30,000 bases of DNA, taken from contig WPIO01000053.1 of the NCBI GenBank assembly GCA_009760855.2, positions 1,212,501-1,242,500 on the forward strand, read 5' to 3'. The notes beneath the pieces were generated by a model. It did no database searches and had not been told where the DNA came from. It was given only the letters and a program-made list of their open reading frames with translations. The stretch is from Cristatella mucedo. Its lineage: Eukaryota; Bryozoa; Phylactolaemata; Cristatellidae. Below are positions 20,009 through 27,655 of the stretch, piece by piece. Each line of letters begins with the position of its first letter. Position 1 is the stretch's first letter. Made by a program: the position numbers and the translations under genes.

Positions 20009-23000
20009 CTGAAGTCTGCAGATCTGCGGGATAGACATACCAGTGGGTGCTGTGCCCCCTCAGTCGGACCGATCTGGAGAGGCACGTGCCACTCGAGTTC
20101 TGTGATTGTCGGCGGCAGAGTTCATTTTGCCGCGGGATCAGCGCCTGTCAGCGAGCTGGTTTTTGCTTGCAGGACATAAAGTGCAACTTCGAGGGTTCGT
20201 GCAAGATCGATCCATTCACGAGGAAATTCTGCACAGCCTGTCGTCTGCAGAAGTGCTTCGCCATCAACATGAAGAAGGAGTGGATTCTTGGTAAGAGATC
20301 GCCCTTTGGCGCCCCGCCCCACCCCCCATCCACCCTGCCCTGCTCAGCTTTGCCCTGCCCCGCTCTGCCCAGCCTGACTTGGGTTTCTGTCATAAGAACA
20401 CAGTGAGGACCATCTGGCAACTACAAGTCGCTTGTCCCCTGACCATGTTATTCATGTTGTTTATCAAGCATGATGCCACTCACCATTCGATCTTATTTCC
20501 TTCGCAGCAAATGTAAAGCACCTAGAAAGAGATTGAGTTCTCTGGGGGTGCTTTATCAAGTGCATCATTATTATTGGCTACCACATTTATACCAAAAGCC
20601 ACTTAGGCTTTGAGTGCGTTTGCTCGTGCTTCACATCCATTTAGTCTTGGTGTGGCTTTGTGGAGTTGCACAGACGCGAGACATTGCCGAAGGCATCTTG
20701 CACCGAAGCAGAAGGGATGCTTCGGCACGCAGCACGCTGCACGGCAGCATGGCGGCGAGCAGCATGGCGGCGAGCAGCATGGCGCGAAGCACGGCGTGCG
20801 TGCACGCACACTCGAGGACTTTGTAGGTCGATGTGTAAGAGCCTGTAACAGCCCAGCCCAGAGTTAGGAAGTAGAGCTAGCTGCTGGAGTGACAAGTCTT
20901 TCTGTGAGGGAAGTACCTGCTCCACTCGTACCTTTGACCTGCTGATCTTTGGGGTCAGCCGTTGAGACCGTCCCTGGCCCAGAGAAGGCAGCTGCCAGCC
21001 CTTGAGGAGGCTTCTTAAATATGTTTGTAATTCATTTGTATAGTAATGTAATGTAATGTATCTCTGTCTGTAACTCCACAAAGTCATAAAGACCATGTGG
21101 TGCAGGAGAGTTTTGTATAGCGAGCTCGCAGCCTAAGCGGCTTTCGGTATGCATTCGGTAGCCAACAGACTTCGTCTCACGAAACAAAGAGAGAGTGGGA
21201 AGCATAGCAGAGTTAGGAGAGCAGTTGGGGTAGTGAGTAGCATGGAAGTAGCAGCTCAGGACCGCTGAAAAGGATGAGCCATAGTCGGCAGTAGGAGAGT
21301 AGTTGTCGTTGAATACAAATTGTGGAAGCGAGTTCCACAGTCCAGGACCTGCAGAGCTAAAGCTTCTGTCGCCAACGGTCTTTAAGCGCAGCAATGGAAC
21401 AGCTAATTTATTGTCCACACAGGACCTGAGGGTGCGAACAGGCTGAAACTGATGCAGCAGCTCAGCAAGGTACGAAGGAGCCAAGCCGTGGGGAGCCTTG
21501 TGGGACTGCCTAAGAACTATAGTGTCCTGAGTGAACTTGATCTCTAATTAGGTGGTTCACATGGGCCCTGGGGCTCGCAGCCTACGACCTTGGCCAGACC
21601 TTGGTCGGGCCGAGCACCTTAACCGCTGGGCCAAAGCGATGGACTGCTTGCTCAGCAGTGCCTCCGACAAGCTCTTGACTGGGAAGGCACAGGGACTGAC
21701 CTTTGCCCTCTTTCCCCCTTGGAGGAGTGGTGCATGACTCCATGGCTCTGCTGGGAATAGGCCGGCTAACAAGCAATAGGCCTTGTTGTAACCCCTGACC
21801 AATAGCTGTTTACCTGGTGGTTGCATGCCATAGAGTGGTGTGAATCGGTCAACAGCAGCTAGCTGGCCTGGACTGGACTGTTTGGCTGAACTGTGACCAT
21901 GCTGGACTAGCCCCTTGCCAGCTCTGCTGTTCCCTCCCTCCCCCAGGGAGTGCCTGTGGTCAGAATTCATCAATAAAGTTGCCTTGCATGGCATAGGTGT
22001 GCAATCAGTTCTTCAGGCTCCCTCTCACTCTCACTTTCACTCAAATCTTCTCTCTCTCTCTCTCTCTCTCTCAAAAATCCCCCCTCTCTCTCCCCCCTCT
22101 CCCCTGCTTAATGTGGGCTTGTGACTGACCAATCATATAGCAACAACCGTGCCTAACATCTTGTGGTCAGTGACCTCAGCGCCCTGAGCTAGTGTGGCAG
22201 AACTGCTCGTGGAGCTTGGTGATAGCTGTCTAGCTGAGCCTGTTGCCAGAGAGGCGACCAGGGTTGGATTAGGCTGGGTGCCGGGCTGGGGCCAGTTGCT
22301 CATCAGCTGAGTTCTTACAGCCAGCCATGCCAGTTGGTCGGTCCATTTTTGCAGTAGTGCCTGCCTCCACCCTTGGCGTGTACACTCCCCCATGCTCACA
22401 CATGCAGTTCGTGCCGTCCTGGTTCTCATACCAGGCACAAGATGCATGCCTTAAACGATCAGGGTTGCCTGCTGACCCCTTTGGCATATGCAAAGCACCT
22501 GGCTAAAGATTATTCTCAAAGGTCGCTATGCATATGAAATGTATGTATGTATATATTCTTACATGCCGAGGTCGGACTGTCTTAGGCGCTGTACTATATG
22601 TAGGTCATGATTCGAAGGCCGATCCCTCTAGTGCCCAGCTTCGTGGGATGTCATTTGACGGTTGCTCCCAGCGGCGCCTTTGCGCGACTCGGCAGTGCTA
22701 GGTTTGCAGCGACTTGTCGTGCTCACTTTAACTTGCAAATCTCTTCTTTCTGTCGGTAATGCCGTCGGCGGCTCGCACGCTCGCTCTCTCTCTCGCTCTC
22801 GTAATAATAATAATAATAATAATAATATTGCACTTGATAAAGCGCCCTCAGAGAACTTAATCTCTTTCTAGGCGCTTTACATTTGCTGCAAAGTGATACA
22901 CAATAGAATAGTAAGTAAAATCATGCTTGAAAAACAAACAAAACGAATAACATGGTTAGGGGTTACATGCACTGGGTCAGCATGCAAATGTGGTTAGTGG

Positions 23001-25803
23001 CAGCATGAACAGTGTCAGCACGCATAAGCACATCGAGGACGAATCACAAGGACCCACTAAATGCTGTCCTAAATAGGTATGTTTTTAAGTTTCTTTTAAA
23101 TGTGGTCAGGTCAGGGGATGTTCTGATGCAGGTCGGGAGGGAGTTCCAGGCTGTGGGAGCATACGAGCTAAATGCACGGTCTCCAAAGGATTTAAGGTTT
23201 GTACGAGGTATTTCTAGACTGTTGGATTCCGAAAAGCGAGTGGTACGATGCTTTGCCTGATGGGGTAGTATCTCTGAAAGATAGGCTGGAGCCATAGAAT
23301 GAAGAGACCTAAAAGTGAGCGACAAAACCTTGAAGTCAATCCGTTGCTTGACTGTAGACGAGGAGGCGCTGAAAAAGCGCAAGAAGCTGTCGCGGCGCCC
23401 TTCCGGCGCGCCGCCGTCCGTCGCCGCCGACAGCTGCCTCGTCGACGAGGGGCAGAGCGTGGACGGCAGCCAAGGCCCTCGTCGCCGTCACGCTCTGCCA
23501 CCGCCTGCTGCTCCTGCCATCGCCACCGCTCCGGAGGCGGCCGTCGTCGCCAGCGCTGACTCGAGCGCCAGCGTCGTCGTCGTCGTCCGAAAGCACAGCA
23601 GCACAGTGTCCGTGCCGGCCACTGCCACGTCGACTGTGGCCTCTGCTGCTGCTGCTGCTGCTGCGTTCCGCACGATGCTGCCGTCGCAGCCGGGTGGCAA
23701 CAGCATGGCAGTCGGCGCCTGCAGTTCTTCGTCGCCACCGTGCAGCTCTGTCGTTGCCGGCCCTGCAGACGCCTGCTGCTCGGCCGTGGCGTCGTGCGGA
23801 GGAGACGGCAAGGCTGCCGCCGCCGCCACCTGTGGTGCTGCCGCCGCCTGCTCGGTGGAGCAGACGGTGCCGCTGACCGAGGACGACTCGCGCATCATTG
23901 CCAGCATTCTCACGAATCACTCGCAGACCGCCGACCCGTTCGACCGGCCGTTCTGGGACAAGGTGACGGTCGAGCAGCCGACGAGGCCGCAGGACGTGTA
24001 CAACATGGCCGACGGCTTTATTCGCCGACTGATCAAGTTCGTTAAAGTCCTGCCAGAGTTCAGCAGTCTAAGCCAAGACGATCAGATAGCTCTGCTTAAG
24101 GTGAGCCTGTGTTTATGTCATGCCTTTGCTGGCGACATCGTGCCTGCCACAGTAGTGTCGTGCATATCCTAATGACATCACACCTATTCCTGTGAAGTAA
24201 CGCTCCATGTCATGTCACACCCGCTCCGGTGACGTCACAACCACCCCGGTGATGCCTCATCGCTCTGGTGATGTCACTCCTGCTCTCGCGATATCACACC
24301 CGCCCTGGTGATATCACATCCGCCCTGGTGATATCATGCCCACCGTCAGGGATGTCATGCCCACCCTGGTATTGTCCTGACTGCCTGATGGACAAGGTAA
24401 CAACTGCAGTATGACAACTTGCCTGCCCGTATGACGTCACGGTGTTCCATGTGGCATAGCAGTGACCCACGTGACGCCATTCATGCTCTGTGCTCAAGGG
24501 TCCATGCATGCAAATGTAGGCGAGGTGCAGTCGTTACAGGAGTAAGCTGCCGTGGACAGGATTCCATGATTGTACAATGTGCGCAAGTCGGTAGAGAGAG
24601 AGAGAGAGAGAGATAGAGCAGAGCAATGCGGACAAGTGTGGACAAGCTGAAAAAGCAGGAGTTTAGGAAATAAACGTGCTTGTATATGCGTATGTGCGCG
24701 TGTTCGCGCATGTGTACGTGCAGGGCTGTCTGTATGTGTGTGAGAGAGACTACGAGTCAGGTACTTTATAGGGCACTCAATTGGACCTCGAAGAGACCCT
24801 GTGACTTGGCAGCGGGGCTCATACCGTTTTGATATCACACCAGGCCTCCAGCATGAGCCAGGTTTTTATATAAATATTCATAGTCTGTCCCCCCCCCGGC
24901 GCCACGTACCCTCGGCATTGCACCGAGCTCGGTGCAATGGACAGTCGAATCTCGTCGCTCAGCGATGCGTGTGCCACCTACCTGTGTTTCCTTCGATCGT
25001 GGTCGGCTTTTTAGCCGTGGGCTCGATCATCTTGTTTCGACATGAACCCGACTGGCTGGCTGTGAACGGTCGGTGTTGTCTGGAGGGTGTGAGAGCTTTG
25101 AGGAAGAGGCAGTGCAGCAGTGCTTGCACTGGCACGGATACTCTACGGCAGCCACAGCTCGCCCCCTCGGGGGGGGGGTGGGAGCGAGCTGTGGCTGCGG
25201 GTGGGGCGTGTCGCTGCTCACCATCGCCCACACCTTGCCTCTGGGGTTTGGGTCTTGCTTGACCCCGTGACCTTGCCCCGGGCACGTGCTCAGCCTAATC
25301 GGTTACTCGTCTAGGGTGGCATCATGGAGACGCTAGTCATACGCTCGGCCTACACGTACGACCCTTCGATCGGCGGCTTCAAGATCACTTCGGCCGAGAC
25401 GCACGAGCAGAGGGAGCTCAAGATAGCGATGATGTTCCGCGGCCTCGGCGACGAGCTGTACACGGAGCACATGAAGTTCATCACGAGCTTCAACACGTGC
25501 GCCAAGTGGAACAAGACGATCATCGTGCTGGCCATGGTCATCAACCTGCTCTCGCCCGACCGGCAGGGCCTCAGCTCGGCCGTCAAGCCGGTCGTCGCCG
25601 CCGCCGAGGATCGCTACTCGCAGCTACTGCTTCGCTACCTCAGCTCGCTCTACCCGGGCGCCGAGGCCGCGGCCATGTACCCACGAATCCTCATGAAGCT
25701 GACGGACGTGCGCAGCTACGGCGAGATGACTGCCCGTCACGTGGCGCGCGTCAGCGCCACCGACGTCGAGCCGCTCATGAAGGAGATTTTCAATCTCAAG
25801 TAG
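14335..25803 (+). CDS. NR1J-type nuclear receptor (HR96/DAF-12 group), five coding exons
   Basis: A ligand-regulated nuclear transcription factor. Joining 14335-14433, 18157-18492, 20173-20290, 23358-24100 and 25315-25803 gives 1785 nt, or 594 residues plus stop, with junction phases 0, 0, 1, 0. The order is: acidic, Gly-rich and Arg-rich N-terminus (1-112); two C4 zinc fingers (C113 to C168) with P-box ESCKA; C-terminal extension and NLS-like KKRKK (190-194); a 170-residue hinge; ligand domain (about 355-594) with the helix 3-4 signature (412-432) and AF-2 core LMKEIF (586-591). P-box ESCKA, the finger sequence and the MKKEWIL extension are characteristic of HR96/DAF-12 receptors. Known members bind lipids, sterols or xenobiotics; the ligand here cannot be inferred. 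At 594 residues it is shorter than Drosophila HR96 or DAF-12 (both above 700). Exons 2-5 are secure; the initiator exon is inferred. A related NR1 subfamily is possible but less likely given the P-box and extension. Confidence 0.93.
14965..15022 (+). mobile_element. Decayed LINE tail
   Basis: cgtgtaaagtgcccagaaaa then agactcggctctcctggggc is an eroded version of the recurrent tail (aaagcgcctagaaagagatt, gagttctctgagggcgc). No ATT repeat remains. Confidence 0.5.
15148..15210. repeat. Perfect 37-base palindrome and adjacent stem-loop
   Basis: The 18-base arm 15148-15165 (TGTCTCACCAGTGTCTCA) is the exact reverse complement of 15167-15184, with a single central G. Ten bases on, TCCCAC-agcaa-GTGGGA (15194-15210) forms a second stem-loop. 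A box-B-like cgcgttcgattgcc follows near 15260. Confidence 0.9.
16381..16402 (+). repeat. (CTG)n triplet repeat
   Basis: Seven uninterrupted CTG/GCT units within intron 1 of the receptor. Confidence 0.85.
16865..17195 (+). mobile_element. tRNA-derived SINE, second type, with internal minisatellite
   Basis: The box B region is gtcgtggcttcgaatagtgc, followed by agtgggcgatcctttgttgc, which aligns with the 12241 copy. A body with aaagccattaaagctctgct follows. At 17043-17130 there are imperfect repeats of gccatcttgccacttnnnngaagtg. It ends gctgttaaatcagctattat plus ATT repeats, and the same gctgttaaat end occurs at 12369. Confidence 0.55.
17560..17595 (+). repeat. 18-base tandem duplication
   Basis: gcagtcgatgaatgaacc occurs twice head to tail. 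Confidence 0.85.
18157..18492 (+). CDS. Receptor exon 2: N-terminal region and first zinc finger
   Basis: Codes for residues 34-145. The frame has a stop at 18127, so coding must begin at an acceptor after it; the best is cctcctgtttgctcgggacag ending at 18156. The peptide has an Asp-rich patch (40-48), a Gly-rich linker (about 82-94), an Arg run (98-102), then C4 finger 1: C113-x2-C116-x13-C130-x2-C133 with P-box ESCKA and the AFFRRNAL helix that reads the DNA half-site. The exon ends after ALKNW. The seven residues between the Ala of FFRRNA and the first Cys of finger 2 match the usual family spacing only with the donor at 18493. That donor (TGG|GTTCGT) is weak. No in-frame ATG occurs before the finger, so the start lies in an earlier exon. 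Finger identity is certain; the exact left edge is less so. Confidence 0.93.
18514..18636 (+). mobile_element. LINE 3' tail just after the exon 2 donor
   Basis: taatcaagcatgattttact, tttccctttgcagcaaatg, the hairpin and (ATT)n match the other copies. It begins about 20 bases downstream of the exon 2 splice donor and contains an acceptor-like pyrimidine tract plus CAG at 18560. Confidence 0.9.
18697..18931 (+). mobile_element. Longer LINE 3' end in intron 2
   Basis: It starts further 5' than most copies (tgtgcttatgtgtgctgaca, ctgccactaactacatttgc) and matches the 3' UTR of the LINE at 22801-23354 through to the hairpin and (ATT)n. Confidence 0.9.
18942..18993. repeat. Imperfect hairpin
   Basis: TGCACGCAGG (about 18949-18958) pairs with CCTGCGTGCA (about 18975-18984). 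The stem continues with GCTTGCA against TGCGAGC after a two-base bulge; the loop is 16 bases. Confidence 0.6.
19216..19240 (+). repeat. Poly-C run, 25 C
   Basis: Twenty-five consecutive C in the intron between the two zinc-finger exons. Confidence 0.95.
19366..19430 (-). mobile_element. tRNA-like SINE relic
   Basis: On the minus strand, GGGTTCGAGAGTCC is a good box B, and TGGCAACAAGA about 36 bases upstream is a poor box A. No acceptor stem or anticodon arm is present, so it is a relic, not a tRNA gene. Confidence 0.3.
19948..20007 (+). repeat. 60-base C tract with two G interruptions
   Basis: C15-G-C9-G-C34, preceded by GCCGCC repeats. It lies 165 bases upstream of exon 3; i-motif or G-quadruplex forming. 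The exact length may be an assembly estimate. Confidence 0.95.
20173..20290 (+). CDS. Receptor exon 3: second zinc finger
   Basis: Codes for residues 146-184. The acceptor tttttgcttgcag ends at 20172 and a good donor (TTG|GTAAGA) follows 20290. Finger 2 Cys are C149, C155, C165 and C168, with spacing C-x5-C-x9-C-x2-C. The segment then reads [17 protein letters not shown], the end of the DNA-binding domain plus the start of the C-terminal extension. MKKEWIL is shared with DAF-12-type receptors. The exon ends in phase 1. This finger carries the dimer contacts (D-box NFEGS). A run of 60 almost pure C residues ends 165 bases upstream. Nothing is missing or substituted among the zinc ligands. Confidence 0.95.
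20438..20574 (+). mobile_element. LINE 3' tail in intron 3
   Basis: ctgaccatgttattcatgtt, tttatcaagcatgatgccac, ttcgcagcaaatgtaaagca, then the hairpin with paired changes (aaagcacc, gggtgcttt) and a short ATT end. Confidence 0.9.
20748..20793 (+). repeat. 15-base unit repeated three times
   Basis: gcagcatggcggcga occurs twice, followed by a third, degraded copy (gcagcatggcgcgaa). Confidence 0.8.
20995..21520 (-). mobile_element. Non-LTR retrotransposon C-terminal fragment
   Basis: On the minus strand the frame gives [40 protein letters not shown] and NSLPQ, the typical region after the RT domain in L2/CR1-like elements. A piece resembling the terminal helix ([10 protein letters not shown]) is near 21020. 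It differs from the LINE at 22801-23354, so it is a second family. No RT active site remains. Confidence 0.8.
21568..21640 (-). mobile_element. tRNA-derived SINE head
   Basis: On the minus strand: TTTGGCCCAGCGGTTAAGG, with box A TGGCCCAGCGG exact, then CTCGGCCCGACCAAGGTCTG and a degenerate box B GGCTGCGAGCCCC. It is the same family as 6203-6362; the LINE-like tail is missing. Confidence 0.65.
22049..22072 (+). repeat. (CT)n microsatellite
   Basis: About 12 CT units in a pyrimidine-rich stretch that continues to about 22110. Confidence 0.85.
22484..22556 (+). mobile_element. SINE body and tail fragment
   Basis: ggcatatgcaaagcacctgg, taaagattattctcaaaggt, cgctatgcatatgaaatg aligns with the body of the SINE at 6203-6362 (ggcatatgtgaagcgcctga and following). 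It ends in a TATG repeat rather than ATT. Confidence 0.5.
22562..22635 (+). mobile_element. tRNA-like SINE head
   Basis: It has gtcggactgtcttaggcgct (box A region) and gtaggtcatgattcgaaggc (box B region, GATTCGAAGGC), with spacing similar to other SINE heads. No anticodon arm is present. Confidence 0.45.
22801..23354 (-). mobile_element. LINE 3' end: RT C-terminus, 3' UTR, hairpin tail
   Basis: On the minus strand a frame to 23044 reads [60 protein letters not shown] and [10 protein letters not shown], the C-terminal part of an L2/CR1-like LINE protein, ending at a stop. About 240 bases of 3' UTR follow, with the same sequence as the short copies elsewhere, then the hairpin and (ATT)n. It is 5'-truncated at the exon 4 acceptor. 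It is the best-preserved 3' end of the family in this window. Confidence 0.9.
23358..24100 (+). CDS. Receptor exon 4: hinge and ligand-domain helices 1-4
   Basis: Codes for residues 185-432. The acceptor gttgcttgactgtag ends at 23357 and the donor (AAG|GTGAGC) follows 24100. It opens with [14 protein letters not shown], which continues MKKEWIL as in DAF-12/HR96 and holds a basic nuclear-localisation-like cluster. A 150-residue low-complexity hinge follows, with a Val run, an Ala7 run coded by GCT repeats near 23647, and Ser/Pro/Cys-rich segments. From about residue 355 the sequence is globular, and the exon ends with the ligand-domain signature [20 protein letters not shown]. Several long antisense frames here are by-products of GC-rich codons. 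A LINE in opposite orientation stops about five bases before the exon. The hinge is longer and more repetitive than the domains on either side and may vary in length between individuals. Confidence 0.95.
24165..24372 (+). repeat. About 20-base minisatellite in intron 4
   Basis: Nine or ten imperfect units of gtgatatcacacccgccctg. Each carries a TGANNTCA-like half-palindrome; one unit has an exact TGACGTCA (24230-24237). It begins about 65 bases after the exon 4 donor. A further TGACGTCA occurs at 24432-24439. Confidence 0.85.
24593..24612 (+). repeat. (GA)n microsatellite
   Basis: About ten GA units. Confidence 0.85.
24916..24939. repeat. Perfect 24-bp palindrome
   Basis: CATTGCACCGAG followed at once by its exact reverse complement CTCGGTGCAATG, with no spacer, in intron 4. 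Confidence 0.95.
25148..25198. repeat. 15-bp hairpin with C/G loop
   Basis: GCAGCCACAGCTCGC (25148-25162) pairs exactly with 25184-25198. The loop holds CCCC and a G run that can extend pairing. It lies 117 bases before exon 5. Confidence 0.9.
25315..25803 (+). CDS. Receptor exon 5: ligand domain to AF-2 and stop
   Basis: Codes for residues 433-594. The acceptor cggttactcgtctag ends at 25314; the stop TAG is 25801-25803. The frame continues phase 0 from exon 4 ([20 protein letters not shown]), the normal helix 4-5 transition. Further family-like segments are EEHMKF-type [20 protein letters not shown] before helix 9, and YLSSLYPG in the helix 9-10 region. The end, [11 protein letters not shown], is an AF-2 activation helix with the hydrophobic-hydrophobic-x-Glu-hydrophobic-hydrophobic pattern intact (E589), so the receptor should still recruit coactivators. 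No frameshift or early stop is present, and codons are strongly G/C-ending. The ATG at 25324 is internal, not a start. Confidence 0.95.
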   Translation, partial: GGIMETLVIRSAYTYDPSIGGFKITSAETHEQRELKIAMMFRGLGDELYTEHMKFITSFNTCAKWNKTIIVLAMVINLLSPDRQGLSSAVKPVVAAAEDRYSQLLLRYLSSLYPGAEAAAMYPRILMKLTDVRSYGEMTARHVARVSATDVEPLMKEIFNLK

Positions 25804-25844
25804 CTGAAGCGGCTGTTTGCTCGCCAGGGTCACGTGGCTGGCGA

Positions 25845-25874
25845 GCCACCACCGCCCGCCTCAGCGGTGGTGGC
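25845..25874 (+). repeat. Hairpin after the stop codon
   Basis: GCCACCACCGC pairs with GCGGTGGTGGC around an 8-base loop, starting 42 bases after the receptor stop. GTGGCT (25835-25840) could compete for part of the left arm. Confidence 0.8.
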
Positions 25875-26223
25875 GCGGCGCTCGGGGGGGGGTCTGCACG
25901 GCAGCAGTGGCGTGCAGCGCCACCGCTGCCGACGGTGGCAACGGTATGCACCAGTCAGGCGCCGCCAGTCAGGCGCCTTTTTCTCAGGGCTGTATTTTGG
26001 GCAATTCCAGCGATGGCTGGCCACGCCGCGCGGCCACACCACGTGGCCACTGTTGGCCGAGCCAGCTTTTTCGGCACCTCCCTCACTCGGTTCGTGCTAT
26101 AATCACGTGCTGTAATCACGTCGGCTGTCGGTCCAGGGGTGCATCATTTTGTGATTTCAAAAAGCAAGTCCTTCTGCCGACTCAAGATGTGCTGGCAACA
26201 CGCAAAATGTGGCCCCGACCATC

Positions 26224-26238
26224 GGGGGGGGGGGGGGG
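26224..26238 (+). repeat. Poly-G run, 15 G
   Basis: Fifteen consecutive G in the probable 3' UTR. Confidence 0.9.
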
Positions 26239-26646
26239 CGAGCGAGTCGCCATGTCGCCGCTTCCACTCGACGGGCGTCGGCACCATGCATTTCTACTCG
26301 GAAGACCATATACGGACTGCAGCTGCCATCGCCGTGGCTGGCTAGGCAACGTGCCGAGATGCATGCTACGGCCGCTGCTTACTAGCTGAGTGATTGTTTC
26401 GTGTCACACATTGCAACAGCTACCTCGTCTCCGGCATGTCCTGGCTGTGCATTCTGTGCAGACTGTGATCCAGGCCTCCACTCAGATTGGCATTGTTGCG
26501 TTTTTTAACTCAATTTTTTTTATAAGTGCGTTTTTTGGACTTCGGGTGCATGTTGTGGCCAGTGCCGGCTTGCCTGCTGCCGCCACTGTCGGGCCTAGCA
26601 GCCTGGCTGCTGCTCTGCGTGACAGCTGCCGAAGTGGAACTGAGTC

Positions 26647-26650
<4 letters not shown>

Positions 26651-26686
<36 letters not shown>
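26651..26686 (+). repeat. (CT)n microsatellite
   Basis: Eighteen CT units in the probable 3' UTR; further interrupted tctctgtctc repeats lie at 26810-26925. Confidence 0.9.
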
Positions 26687-26691
<5 letters not shown>

Positions 26692-27649
26692 CACTGCTTC
26701 CTCACGCTAGCTTTGACCCTGCTTCTGCTGCTTCATTCGGTTAGGATCCGACGTCCAGTCAAAAAAGCCTGCATTGCTCATCTCGTAGATGCTATCTCGC
26801 ACTGTTCCTCTGTCTCTCTCTGTCTCTCTGTCTCTGTCTCTTCCAGTCCCCCTCAGTCTCTCACATCCCCTCTGTCTCCCTCTGTCTCTCTCCCTCTCTG
26901 TCTCTCTCCCTCTCTCTCTGTCTCTGATTTGGTCAGCTCGATGTACCAGGGCACCATAATTGCTCGTGACTGCTCACATTCACTCGCCATGCACGTCGCA
27001 TCTGATGCGTTAGTGGCCTCGCACCTCGGCGGAAGCTGTGCCTCCCCTCCCCCTTCAGCTCAGTCAGCAAGCTGCACATTCGCCTCAGCCCTAGAACAAG
27101 TCAAGGAGAGCTTCGCAGGCGGCCAGCAGATCTGCACTGCCCAGAGGTGGCAGCCCGGAGCGATATCGCGCACCGCTTGTTGGGCGTTGTAGTCGCTGCA
27201 GCAGTAGTAGTGCTACGAGGCACCTGGCCGACCGACGTGCTCTTTTCCTCGTTGGCTGCAGCCCTAGGCTCCATATTGGAAACGTCATCTGCTCTGGTCC
27301 TCCTCCTTCCGGTCAGCAGTTTCGTTTCGTAGCCTAGCAACTCACTGCTGCCGCTTGACTGCCTAGGATGATTCGTGGCGGTACCGTTAGTTTTTGTGCG
27401 GATGTTGGGCCACCGGGACACGTGCCCGTGCACGCCGGCTACCACTGGTCAGCGCTTCTTGCCATGTTTCGGCAAAATTTCTTCGCCTGCGCCGCCGCCA
27501 TTGCTGCTGCTTCTGAGCTGTTTGTGCAGTGAGTCTTACACGCCTCTTTTCCCTCCACGTGGCCACGTGCCGTGGCTAGCCACGTGCTGTGGCTACGTGG
27601 CGCTATCGATGTGCTGGCGTATGCTGTAGGTGGACAGCATATTAGTTCA

Positions 27650-27655
27650 AATAAA
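27650..27655 (+). promoter_or_regulatory. Candidate polyadenylation signal AATAAA
   Basis: This is the first canonical AATAAA I find after the receptor stop codon, about 1.85 kb downstream. A T-rich and CT-rich stretch follows at 27660-27695. Other AATAAA copies at about 21971 and 24669 lie inside introns. Confidence 0.3.

Noticed and set aside
23336-23920. Long minus-strand open frames opposite exon 4
   Set aside because: They mirror GC-rich repetitive hinge codons, give only Arg/Ala/Ser-rich peptides with no domain, and partly run into the LINE.
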